The notes under the pieces are model-generated. The model saw nothing but the letters and a program-made list of their open reading frames with translations. It ran no database searches and was not told the origin of the DNA. This document shows, one piece after another, positions 55,023 to 62,800 of a stretch of DNA of 64,000 bases. The number at the start of each line of letters is the position of its first letter. Position 1 is the stretch's first letter. The translations under genes and the position numbers were made by a program. Source of the stretch: QVMM01 sp047030855 (GTDB taxonomy: Bacteria; Bacteroidota; Bacteroidia; Bacteroidales; Dysgonomonadaceae); contig JBKYIJ010000008.1 of NCBI GenBank assembly GCA_047030855.1, positions 186,001 through 250,000 of the forward strand, in the 5' to 3' direction.

Positions 55023-57645
55023 AAAGCCGAATATCCCCGCCTTTGCTTGCTCCTTGCTCCAGACTTTTCTCGTAGGCTTCGTTGGGAGTAAATCCTCCCT
55101 GCATCTCTTCCTTATAGGCTTTGATCGACTTACGATATACATCGATGGCATTAACCACTTTACCAATAGCATCCGTGCCGAATATAGATGTGCCGTTTTT
55201 GTATTGTAGCTGTTCCTCAAGCAATAACTGGAGATATTCTCGCTGCATGGCTATTTTTGCCTGCTGCAATACTTTGAGTGCCTCCTGATGCCGTTTCTCG
55301 GCTGCCGATGCAGCATTAATAAGGTTGATGGCTTCGCCTGCTGCTGCCATAGCCCCTCCGATAATACCTCCCGAAGCAAAACCCTGAGCGATACTGCCGA
55401 CGGTGCTTGTAATCTGCTCCATCGTTTCGTTGGAGAAGGCACCATCTTCCTTAAACAGGCTATTTAGCATACCCGCTGCCTCGGCTATGTAATCGGCTGC
55501 CTGTCTGAGTTTTTGGAGTTTCAGATTTTTCTCTTCCTTGCCAAACCCCTCAAGGGCTACCGTAGCCTCTTTTATATCATTTTCCAACTCTTTAGTTGGC
55601 GATTGTTCGTATTTCTTCTTTAGTATTTCGATGGTTTTGCGTGCCGCATTCTCCTGTATTTTAAGCAGAGCCAATTGACGGTCGGCTTCCAACAGGTAGA
55701 ATTTGCCTGCCATATTTTCGCGGCGCAAGGCTATCTGCGTTTCAAAATCGAGGGCTTTGATCTGTGCGTCAAGGCGTTCCTGATCCTGCTCTTTGCCACG
55801 CATGGTGTTCAGTTCGTTTATCTGCTCGATAGTTGCCCCTGCTTTGCGGGCTTCGGCAATGAGGTTGTCGTAGTATTGGTTTATGTGCAGGAGGTTATTG
55901 TCCAGTTCGCTTTGGAAACGCTGCCCGGCATCGGCAAAAATGGCATCGATGGCTTTTTTCGATGTTTCGTTAATCTCCCGTAGCTTGTTTTCATATTCGG
56001 TGGTTGCCGCTATATCCAGTTCCATCAACTGGTTGCGTTGCTCGGTAGCGGGATTACCTGTTATTTTTTCAAGTTCCTCAAGCTCCTTGAGTTCCTGCTC
56101 CATAAACGCTTTTGTGCGGTCGTACTCTACCTTTAGCGCGGCGCGTTGTTTTTCGGCTCCCTCCTGCATGGCTGCTATACGGGCGGCATCTATCTGCTTT
56201 TGATATTCGGCAGACTTTTTCGCAAGGTCTTTGTTGGCTTTTTCCTCTTGCTCTTTTTGCTTGTCCTTTTTCTCAGCAGGCTTTTTAGGCTCCCTTACTA
56301 TTGGAGTTATCCCTGCTTTCTTTAGCTCCTCATTTGCCTGTTTCAGGTAGTCGATCTGGTCGTTGGTCAGATCATCCGCTTCCTTAAATAGTTTATCGGC
56401 TTCTTTATTTATTTCTTTTGCCGCATTGATAGACTCTTCGGTTCCGATCCAAACCGGCACATTTTTATGCCCGTCAATATCCTTGTATTCATATACATGC
56501 TTGCTATGAGCTAACTCTTGCTTTGTCGGGCTTTTTGCCCTTTTCTCTGCCTCTATTTGTTTTTCAATAGCCTTCTTGTACAATTCAGCAGCTAACTCAC
56601 TCGCTGCCGCCGCACGAGCTTTGATCATGAAAGATTTTACTACAGCATCCGTATTTGCCACAAGTACATTTTCAGCATCCGCGACATTATTAATTTGAAT
56701 ACCTAAACTCTCAAACTCCTTTTTATTATCAGATATAAATTTCTCTTTAGCCTTCAGATTGTCGGCTAAAGCGTCCCACTCTTTTTGCAGTTTTTTATAG
56801 GCAGTTATTGGTTTTGATGCGGATTCAGCAATAGTATTGTTGTATCGCTCCATTCTTTCGGCAAGTTGCCGGGCATCAGCTTCCATCTTTTCTTTAGCCT
56901 CCTGCTGTTTCTTGCTCCAGTTCTGATAGGCAACAATAACCAAACCAATGGCAGCAATAATAGCTCCAATGCCCGTGGCGACGAAAGCCCGGCTAAGTCC
57001 AATGGATAAACCAAGCTGCGTATTTAACACTTGCACGGCGGTAGTCCATGCTTTTTTTACGGCAGCAATAACTCTAACATTCCCGATAGTATTTCTTATT
57101 TGGGCATTTTCTATGCCCAAATTTTCGCAGATTGCCTTTATGGAATGGCTTAATATCTGATTCGATGCACTATAAACATCGGTAGAGCCTCCTGCTTTTT
57201 CGAGTGTATTATTAATTTCCTCCTGATTACCTATTAACTCATGAGCATTATCTATCAGGGTTTGCTCCGTATCCGATAAATTTTCGCGGGCTTCATTTAG
57301 TATATCAGAGATATCGGCACCTTCCCTGGATGCCTCATTCATTTTGTTGCTGATTTCCTGATAAACATCCAATTCTTTAGATGCCTTATCAAGAGCCGTC
57401 TGCATCTCTTCTATCTTCCGGGTGGCTCCCTCGAACTCGTCAGCATTGGCTTCGGTAATTTTACGCTGCGCCTCCAAAGCCGTAGACATATCGGTAACAA
57501 CCTTGTTGAGCCGGTCGATCTCTTTTTGCATAAGCTCTACCGACTTGGTCATCTCCTCATTAGCCTGCGATGCCTTGCCTGCCTCCTCGCTGACATTCTG
57601 CCGCATGTTTATGTCTATGTCTATGGGTTCTAAATCTGCTGCCAT
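54982..57645 (-). CDS. Phage tail tape-measure protein (frame ends early)
   Basis: The protein has 887 residues, almost entirely helical with long coiled coils (ELMQKEIDRLNKVVTDMSTAL; KQKEQEEKANKDLAKKSAEYQ). A hydrophobic segment lies at about 220-245 (FVATGIGAIIAAIGLVIVAY), and another glycine-rich stretch near 770 (GSIAQGFASGGIIGGAMAAAG); both are typical of tape measures, which set tail length and help DNA enter the cell. The start overlaps the stop of the chaperone extension frame (TAATG). The frame ends in an unnatural tail (SKASGRVPQTT) and the likely continuation lies one frame over; joined length would be about 1,200 residues. Size implies a long, probably flexible tail. Confidence 0.9.
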   Translation of the reverse strand: MAADLEPIDIDINMRQNVSEEAGKASQANEEMTKSVELMQKEIDRLNKVVTDMSTALEAQRKITEANADEFEGATRKIEEMQTALDKASKELDVYQEISNKMNEASREGADISDILNEARENLSDTEQTLIDNAHELIGNQEEINNTLEKAGGSTDVYSASNQILSHSIKAICENLGIENAQIRNTIGNVRVIAAVKKAWTTAVQVLNTQLGLSIGLSRAFVATGIGAIIAAIGLVIVAYQNWSKKQQEAKEKMEADARQLAERMERYNNTIAESASKPITAYKKLQKEWDALADNLKAKEKFISDNKKEFESLGIQINNVADAENVLVANTDAVVKSFMIKARAAAASELAAELYKKAIEKQIEAEKRAKSPTKQELAHSKHVYEYKDIDGHKNVPVWIGTEESINAAKEINKEADKLFKEADDLTNDQIDYLKQANEELKKAGITPIVREPKKPAEKKDKQKEQEEKANKDLAKKSAEYQKQIDAARIAAMQEGAEKQRAALKVEYDRTKAFMEQELKELEELEKITGNPATEQRNQLMELDIAATTEYENKLREINETSKKAIDAIFADAGQRFQSELDNNLLHINQYYDNLIAEARKAGATIEQINELNTMRGKEQDQERLDAQIKALDFETQIALRRENMAGKFYLLEADRQLALLKIQENAARKTIEILKKKYEQSPTKELENDIKEATVALEGFGKEEKNLKLQKLRQAADYIAEAAGMLNSLFKEDGAFSNETMEQITSTVGSIAQGFASGGIIGGAMAAAGEAINLINAASAAEKRHQEALKVLQQAKIAMQREYLQLLLEEQLQYKNGTSIFGTDAIGKVVNAIDVYRKSIKAYKEEMQGGFTPNEAYEKSLEQGASKGGDIRLYVSKASGRVPQTT

Positions 57646-57884
57646 TATTCGCCTATAACTTTTATTCTACTGCTTGTAAATCCTGCCGCCTCCTTTGCCG
57701 AAGTAATGGCAGGAGCAGGCTTTTTACCTTTTATATATCGCGGTGCATCGGCATTTTCCATCAGAAAAATCAGCCAACTCTCGCCCCAGAGTATGTATTC
57801 GTGCGTATATCCTCGTTTTTCCTTTATCTGTCCTATTATCCCGAAAGGGCTATGGAGACCATCCGTATAGCCTTTTAACTCCCT
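57645..57884 (-). CDS. Tail-assembly chaperone extension (reached by -1 frameshift)
   Basis: A coding-like frame without any start codon near its beginning: the first ATG is deep inside, before MENADAPRY. It reads GYTDGLHSPFGIIGQIKEKR then WGESWLIFLMENADAPRY and ends FTSSRIKVIGE, with the stop overlapping the tape-measure ATG. It lies in the -1 frame relative to the chaperone gene and overlaps its end. This is the G/GT layout of long-tailed phages. The fusion would have about 232 residues. The shift probably happens in the purine run AAGAAAGGGAG just before the first stop; no textbook X_XXY_YYZ heptamer is in frame. Confidence 0.75.
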   Translation of the reverse strand, partial: RELKGYTDGLHSPFGIIGQIKEKRGYTHEYILWGESWLIFLMENADAPRYIKGKKPAPAITSAKEAAGFTSSRIKVIGE

Positions 57885-58342
57885 TTCTTCATCTGCCCCA
57901 TCTCCTTCGGACTCATCATCATCTGCGCCTGTATGTCGAAGTATATGGTAATACTCATAAAATCCGATACTTTGTTGATTTTGGCTATCTGGCTATATAC
58001 CTGACGGATAATATCTACCGGGACTTGCCAAAGCAGGAGCCTTGCAAGGATACCCGAGAAAAGCCTTATCCTGCGTTTGCTGTTCAACATGGCTACCGCT
58101 ATGATCAGGGTAATAGTATCGAGCTTGGTGTTGGCATCTTTCTGTACGCGTATATCGTCCAGTTCGTTTTCGTCTATCAGCCGGGATATCTCCATAATAG
58201 TGCCTGCCCGTAAAGGTCGGATGCGTATCTTGTTCAGGCGTAGCATCCTCCAATACCAAGGGGCGCCGGTAATTGTAAACCGCACGCCCCTGTCAAGCAA
58301 TATACTTGCGGCTGCCAGTCTTACATTGCTTTGGTTATCCAT
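57875..58342 (-). CDS. Phage tail-assembly chaperone (short form)
   Basis: The protein has 155 residues, mainly helical and basic (WRMLRLNKIRIRPLRAGTIM; LIIAVAMLNSKRRIRLFSG; LLLWQVPVDIIRQVYSQI). It sits exactly between tail tube and tape measure, where long-tailed phages encode the chaperone that coats the tape measure during tail assembly. Its end (MMSPKEMGQMKKGS) overlaps the start of the -1 frame that leads to the tape-measure gene. It starts 13 nt after the tail-tube stop. Family assigned by position and character. Confidence 0.75.
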   Translation of the reverse strand: MDNQSNVRLAAASILLDRGVRFTITGAPWYWRMLRLNKIRIRPLRAGTIMEISRLIDENELDDIRVQKDANTKLDTITLIIAVAMLNSKRRIRLFSGILARLLLWQVPVDIIRQVYSQIAKINKVSDFMSITIYFDIQAQMMMSPKEMGQMKKGS

Positions 58343-58355
58343 GTTTTAAGAATGT

Positions 58356-58868
58356 TTACGTTCCTAAATCCAATACGATATCGCAATCCCAACCGTCGGG
58401 AGCCAATGCTTTGAATACGAACGGGAACTTGGCTCGTCCGTCGCGCCCCACATTCAGGTTAAGCAATACATAGCCGCGAGCCTTTGGTATTACAGCATAC
58501 CCGCCGTTTTTGAAACGGAAGCGGATCGACTTCTCCACCATGATCTTTTTGGCACTCTTCTGAAACGCCGTGCTTGTGTTTGTACCTCCCAACAGGGCGA
58601 TCAACTGCTCGACGGTTGCTTTAATGAAAGAGCCTGAAGCCGTGATGCCCATTCCCGTGATTTCGTAATCTTCCGGGGCATCGTTCTCGTGTGAGTATAT
58701 CTCATCCTCTTCGGGATCGCCTTCCACGATCTCCACCGTGTCGTCCCTTAAAGTCAATGGTTGCGGCTTCCATGTAGCCGTGGCGATATCCTCAAACTTC
58801 GTAATAGCGGCATCGGCAAAGTCAATACCGTCCACCACATACTTTACACTTGTTTTTTCTCCTGCCAT
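58356..58868 (-). CDS. Phage major tail tube protein
   Basis: The protein has 170 residues, acidic and beta-rich (KYVVDGIDFADAAITKF ... IRFRFKNGGYAVIPKARGYVLL ... KFPFVFKALAPDGWDCDIVL), of usual tail-tube size. It comes directly before the tail-assembly chaperone, the expected order. The start is 2 nt after the stop of the lipoprotein gene. No sheath gene is seen nearby, which fits a non-contractile siphovirus tail. Confidence 0.75.
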   Translation of the reverse strand: MAGEKTSVKYVVDGIDFADAAITKFEDIATATWKPQPLTLRDDTVEIVEGDPEEDEIYSHENDAPEDYEITGMGITASGSFIKATVEQLIALLGGTNTSTAFQKSAKKIMVEKSIRFRFKNGGYAVIPKARGYVLLNLNVGRDGRAKFPFVFKALAPDGWDCDIVLDLGT

Positions 58869-58870
58869 TG

Positions 58871-59401
58871 TTATAAAAATTTAGATTTGACAATTCTGTA
58901 TCCTACAAATAGGACTGTTAATGAAAAATATATCCTGAAGCCATATATTTGGAACCACTGCCAACCGCTGAGCCTGTTTACTTCGACGATCTTCTCTTCT
59001 TTTGTATTGGTTTTAAGCTCCGCATTTTCGTTTTTGTAGCGGTACACCTCTTTGGTTAATGATTCTACGAGCAGCGTCAAACTGTCGCAGTTGGCTGTAA
59101 ACTCCAGACTGCCGTCCGGTTTCTTTTCGATGGTTCCTGTGGCATTGCCGTCTTTTGCCTGATATTTACCTCCTACGGGCAAGTCCTGCAACTGATCAAG
59201 GCTCAGGTTCTGTTTTGCCGTCGTTGTCGGCGTGGTCATCAGTCGCGTCTCTAATGTTACTTTTTCGCTTACGCTGTCCAGTTCCTGCCGGGTTTGCACC
59301 GTTTCCTTTTCGATTGCGGTTTTCGTGCTTCGACAACTCGTTGCGAATAGGGCAAACATCATAATGAATGCAATTGTGAGCTTTCTTAAAGGCATGTTCA
59401 A
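58871..59401 (-). CDS. Lipoprotein with C-terminal TM segment, u-spanin-like
   Basis: The protein has 176 residues. A lipoprotein signal (FALFATSC, Cys23) is followed by a polar, partly coiled periplasmic part (about 24-145, e.g. TQRELDSVSEKVTLETR-like heptads and LVESLTKEVYRYKNENAELK) and a C-terminal hydrophobic segment (about 150-170, IYFSLTVLFVGYRIV) with basic end. An outer-membrane lipid anchor plus an inner-membrane C-terminal helix is the layout of unimolecular spanins such as T1 gp11, which fuse the two membranes at lysis. It starts inside the preceding gene, overlapping it by 206 nt in another frame. Lysis role is inferred from topology and neighbours. Confidence 0.7.
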   Translation of the reverse strand: MNMPLRKLTIAFIMMFALFATSCRSTKTAIEKETVQTRQELDSVSEKVTLETRLMTTPTTTAKQNLSLDQLQDLPVGGKYQAKDGNATGTIEKKPDGSLEFTANCDSLTLLVESLTKEVYRYKNENAELKTNTKEEKIVEVNRLSGWQWFQIYGFRIYFSLTVLFVGYRIVKSKFL

Positions 59402-59663
59402 ATTTGTTTATGGTTTTCTTCAATAATTCGATCTCGTCCATCGCCTGTGTAATGCGCTCGGCTTGATCGTTATGGAGTTTCTTATAGAGGTCGAGCCAGT
59501 CGCTTTGGTTCTCTATCTCTTTGGAGATATTGGCAACCTCCAGACCCTTTAGTTCGGCTTTTAGTTTGTTTTTGTCCGCGTTTGCGCGCCATCCGAAGTA
59601 ACCCAATGCTACGGTTACTACCGGCAGGATAACGCTCTGCACGACCTCTATAAAATTTTCCAT
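59196..59663 (-). CDS. Phage inner-membrane coiled-coil protein (holin- or i-spanin-like)
   Basis: The protein has 155 residues. One N-terminal TM segment (about 8-26, VQSVILPVVTVALGYFGW) is followed by a long coiled coil (NKLKAELKGLEVANISKEI; QAMDEIELLKKTINKFEHAF), a Cys-containing motif (NCIHYDVCPIR) and a charged, low-complexity tail. This is the topology of an inner-membrane spanin subunit (Rz-like) or a small phage membrane protein. Its last 68 codons overlap the lipoprotein gene in another frame, as in Rz/Rz1 pairs. It starts 4 nt after the endolysin-like gene. Confidence 0.65.
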   Translation of the reverse strand: MENFIEVVQSVILPVVTVALGYFGWRANADKNKLKAELKGLEVANISKEIENQSDWLDLYKKLHNDQAERITQAMDEIELLKKTINKFEHAFKKAHNCIHYDVCPIRNELSKHENRNRKGNGANPAGTGQRKRKSNIRDATDDHADNDGKTEPEP

Positions 59664-59667
59664 TACT

Positions 59668-60078
59668 TTACTTTGTTATCTTCCATTGAAGTTTAAACCC
59701 ACTCTCCACTTCGCTCATGACGGCGGGTTTACCGTTCTCTACTTTCGACATGGCTCCCACTATTTTGATATAGTCGCTGCCGCTTTTGTCGGTCAATGCC
59801 TTATCGCGCGCCACACCCGATTGTTTTTCTACGGCTACGATATAGGCTTCGGTGTCGTTGTTATCTTCGGGTGGAGCCCACGCCTTGATAATCTTTTCAA
59901 TCGTATCCCTGCGATATTTGACAAGGTAGGTGTGGAGCGTTACGAATGCGGCACGGTATCCGTGAGCCATATCCTTAAAGCTCTTGAAAGCCTTGTCATT
60001 CCCCGGCACCTCTCCGACAAAAGTGTCGGAGTTATGCCTTATATTCAGGGGATTGTTATTTCTGAGTCCTCGTGCCAT
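59668..60078 (-). CDS. Endolysin / structural protein P5-like lysozyme-fold protein
   Basis: The protein has 136 residues. It opens with MARGLRNNNPLNIRHNSDTF, the hallmark of a family found in many Bacteroidetes phages and named after structural protein P5 of phage PRD1; these are peptidoglycan-cleaving, glucosaminidase/transglycosylase-like proteins. Further conserved parts are FKSFKDMAHGYRAAFVTLHTY and IIKAWAPPEDNNDTEAYI. Its start overlaps the capsid stop (TAATG), so it is translationally coupled to the capsid gene. It could act in entry as a virion part or in lysis; the two spanin-like genes after it favour lysis. Confidence 0.85.
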   Translation of the reverse strand: MARGLRNNNPLNIRHNSDTFVGEVPGNDKAFKSFKDMAHGYRAAFVTLHTYLVKYRRDTIEKIIKAWAPPEDNNDTEAYIVAVEKQSGVARDKALTDKSGSDYIKIVGAMSKVENGKPAVMSEVESGFKLQWKITK

Positions 60079-61145
60079 TATGCTGCTGTGTCTTGTACGA
60101 TTGCCAGTAAACCTTTCACATCACTGCGCATCGGGCGACCGCCTGCGCGTACCAAGAAGGAATAGATATCCCCGTAATAAGTAGGGTCTTTCTCGTTCTC
60201 AAAGGCAACCACCTCGCCTAATGCACGACAAACCGAGTTTTCATGCCATGCCAATGCCGCAGCATTGTCGGTGGCAGCACCCGCCGTTACCCAATCTTTT
60301 GGAGCCCCGCCTCCTGTATATCGTAGTGATTTGGAGCGCATCATTACATTAAATGTATAGAGCTTGCCGACTACACCGTTTTTCAGGTCTGCCAAAGCGT
60401 GAAATGCTTGTGCATCCTTTTCTGTCATAGAATCCAGTAACTGGCTGTACATATCGGCGTCGAGTAACAGGTAGCGTCCTTCCTGAGGAATATTATCCTT
60501 GTTGAAGCGTAACATAGCGGCATTTACATCTTTCTTAGAGAATGCCTTGCGGTTCCCGGTAGCGGCATCGGTGTGTGCTACTACGGCATCGCCTGTGGTT
60601 TTAATGATATTGCCTCCCGCAGTCGGCGACCATTGGAACAGGAACGATTCGGATACTTTCTCTATCAGGTTTGCCCTGTCTTGGCGGATAACCGACTCTC
60701 GCTTGTTATACGAAAGCTCTACGGTGTCGGCGTGAGGGATACGGATCGGGTCGGTAGTAAACTCGTCCAAGTTAAAGGTCAGGTCTACATCGGTACGTAC
60801 TTTCACTTGAGCCGGGAATACCGTCCTGTTTTTCTCTACGTTGGACGCGCTGCCCGCGTTGGGGATGTGTACCACCTTGCCCATATTCACGAACTCGTCG
60901 GCATTGATTGCTTTACTCAGGAATAAGTTGTCGGCAAACAAGCCCTCCACAATGGTATTCATCCAGATTTCCTTCTGAATAGCCATATTCATTTGCCCGG
61001 ATGCCGCTCCTCCGAAGAGGCTCACCAAAGCTCCTCCCCCGAACACGCCTGCGAAGGGCAGACCCGTTGCCAAAGTGATTGCCGAGGCTCCTGCAATGTT
61101 AAATACTAATGCACATAAGAGTGCCATAACATGTTTTAGTCTCAT
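60078..61145 (-). CDS. Phage major capsid protein
   Basis: The protein has 355 residues. The body matches capsid proteins of Bacteroidetes phages (MNMAIQKEIWMNTIVEGLF, KVVHIPNAGSASNVEKNR, LDEFTTDPIRIPHADTVELS, RYLLLDADMYSQLLDS). Unusually, residues about 5-48 are a strongly hydrophobic, Gly/Ala-rich lead (MALLCALVFNIAGASA ... GGGALVSLFGGAASGQM) before the conserved start of the mature domain, possibly removed by the upstream protease. It follows the protease gene by 66 nt, the standard order. Confidence 0.85.
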   Translation of the reverse strand: MRLKHVMALLCALVFNIAGASAITLATGLPFAGVFGGGALVSLFGGAASGQMNMAIQKEIWMNTIVEGLFADNLFLSKAINADEFVNMGKVVHIPNAGSASNVEKNRTVFPAQVKVRTDVDLTFNLDEFTTDPIRIPHADTVELSYNKRESVIRQDRANLIEKVSESFLFQWSPTAGGNIIKTTGDAVVAHTDAATGNRKAFSKKDVNAAMLRFNKDNIPQEGRYLLLDADMYSQLLDSMTEKDAQAFHALADLKNGVVGKLYTFNVMMRSKSLRYTGGGAPKDWVTAGAATDNAAALAWHENSVCRALGEVVAFENEKDPTYYGDIYSFLVRAGGRPMRSDVKGLLAIVQDTAA

Positions 61146-61211
61146 TTTTCTAAAAAATTTGGTTATTAATGAATTGTTAATTTATTACCTTAAATAGAGT
61201 TTAAAGCCTGT

Positions 61212-62213
61212 TTAAACTGTAGGCTCTACGCCAAACTTCTCCTTGTACTTGTCCTTGTAGGCATCCGGATACTTATCTTTCAGGGTGATCAGCTTGCCCG
61301 ATTTGTCAAGGTCGTCCCACGGTTTTGCCAACAGATCGGCAAGCTCGGTTTTGCTGCCTTGTTCGGCTTGGTTGATTTTTCCTGCAACTGACTCGCGGGC
61401 AGGGATACTGGTCAGGAACTTCTCTGCATCTTCCGGATTGGAATCGTAGAGTTTGATCAGGTGGTCTTTGCCTGCTGCGTTGATACGCCCGTCTTTTATG
61501 GCTTTTTCCACTTCGGCGGCAAACTGATTCTTTTTGCCTTCCTTGTCGGCGAGTTCCAATGTGTCGATTTTTTTCTGTAAAGCATCGCGATCATCCTGCG
61601 CCGTTTTCAGTCCATCTTTAAGTGCTACAATAGCAGCCACAACAGCCTTATCGTCGGCTTTGTCGGACAGGTTCAATTCTTTTAATAATTCCTCGTTCAT
61701 TTTGATTTTTAATTTATATGGTTTAATAAAATCAGAGAGTTTAATTTCGTCAGACAGATCTATTTCGGCATCATCGTTATCGTAGAGCCGCAGGGCATTG
61801 TTATTACCTCCGATGGGAACAATAGATGCCTCACGCATAACCGATTTGATGGCGGTAGGTAATTCCTGCCCGTCCAGTTTGTAAGCCGCATCGTTAGACC
61901 ATTCTGCTTTTCGCAAGCCAACCGATGCCATTTTTATGATTCCTCGTTCTATTTTGCCGATAATACGTTGCACCTCTTTGTCGTCATCTGCATAATCGAG
62001 AACCGCATCCGCCAGTAACATTCCGTTCTCTTTGCGGATGTTAGTCCATGTCCCGATGGGCAGCATGTAATCTTTGTGATGATAAAACATGATGGGATTA
62101 CGCTCAAACTGGGAGAGGTCTATGCCATCAGGTAAAACCCTGAAGCCATAAGTTGTGATGGTGCCATCCAACAATATGAAGGGGATCGGTTTTTTAGAAT
62201 CGGTTTTTGCCAT
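61212..62213 (-). CDS. Phage prohead protease with scaffold-like C-terminal domain
   Basis: The protein has 333 residues. The N-terminal part (about 10-165) has a prohead-protease-like opening (PFILLDGTITTYGFRVLPDGIDLSQFERNP then MFYHHKDYMLPIGTW, containing adjacent His residues) and GIIKMASVGLRKAEW, where a Ser in ASVGL is the candidate nucleophile. The C-terminal part (about 180-333) is a coiled, charged region (ALKDGLKTAQDDRDALQKKI) typical of an internal scaffold. Fusion of protease and scaffold is common in phages. It is the first late gene on the minus strand and lies 138 nt from the divergent terminase genes. Confidence 0.8.
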   Translation of the reverse strand: MAKTDSKKPIPFILLDGTITTYGFRVLPDGIDLSQFERNPIMFYHHKDYMLPIGTWTNIRKENGMLLADAVLDYADDDKEVQRIIGKIERGIIKMASVGLRKAEWSNDAAYKLDGQELPTAIKSVMREASIVPIGGNNNALRLYDNDDAEIDLSDEIKLSDFIKPYKLKIKMNEELLKELNLSDKADDKAVVAAIVALKDGLKTAQDDRDALQKKIDTLELADKEGKKNQFAAEVEKAIKDGRINAAGKDHLIKLYDSNPEDAEKFLTSIPARESVAGKINQAEQGSKTELADLLAKPWDDLDKSGKLITLKDKYPDAYKDKYKEKFGVEPTV

Positions 62214-62261
62214 TGCTTGCTTTTTTCAACAAAGAAATAGCTCAAAAACGGCTGTGGCAAA

Positions 62262-62294
62262 GATCATTACAAGCGTTGTAATGATCGTTACAAC
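62262..62294. promoter_or_regulatory. Overlapping palindromes between divergent late genes and terminase
   Basis: GATCATTACAA-GCG-TTGTAATGATC is a perfect 11-bp-arm palindrome (62262-62286), and it overlaps a second near-palindrome GTTGTAATGATCGTTACAAC (62275-62294). Three half-sites TTACAA / TTGTAA / TTACAA thus alternate. No T tract follows, so it is not a terminator. It sits in the 138-nt divergent region and may be the operator of a late-gene regulator. Confidence 0.6.
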
Positions 62295-62351
62295 CCTTAT
62301 AGCGATTTTTCTTCGGGGGGCTTATAGTCGGTAGTTTCGCAATAAAAAAGC

Positions 62352-62798
62352 ATGGCAAAAAAACTAAATCCGGAACAAGCCAAGAAACTCGCATACTCGA
62401 TGTATATCAACGAGGACAAAACGTGGGTCGAGATTGCCGAGGTAGTCGGATACACTCCCGTATCGGTAGGTAATTGGGCGCGGGACGGCTGTTGGAAATA
62501 TTTGAAAGAGGCTCTGGCAACCACAAGCGACAATCAACTTAAAAACTTCGCCAACCAACTCAACGAGCTAAACATCAATATCAGTAACCGGGAAGAGGGC
62601 TTTCGTTATCCGAACTCGAAAGAAGCCGACGTGCAGATCAAACTGACGAAGGCAATACTGATGTTTCGTGGCGAGGCGGATATAACCGAGATTTTGAAAT
62701 TTAACAAGCTATTCCTGACATTCCTGCGGGCAAACTATCCCGACAAGCTCAAAGAATACGCCCTGCTTTTTGACGAATTTATTAAAGAAAGGGTATAG
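62352..62798 (+). CDS. Phage terminase small subunit
   Basis: The protein has 148 residues. The N-terminus has a helix-turn-helix (KTWVEIAEVVGYTPVSVGNW, about 24-43) that would recognise phage DNA, followed by helical regions (NQLKNFANQLNELNINISNR; LTKAILMFRGEADITEILKF). It is directly followed, after 2 nt, by the large subunit, which decides the assignment. It is read opposite to the structural genes. Confidence 0.85.
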   Translation: MAKKLNPEQAKKLAYSMYINEDKTWVEIAEVVGYTPVSVGNWARDGCWKYLKEALATTSDNQLKNFANQLNELNINISNREEGFRYPNSKEADVQIKLTKAILMFRGEADITEILKFNKLFLTFLRANYPDKLKEYALLFDEFIKERV

Positions 62799-62800
62799 CC

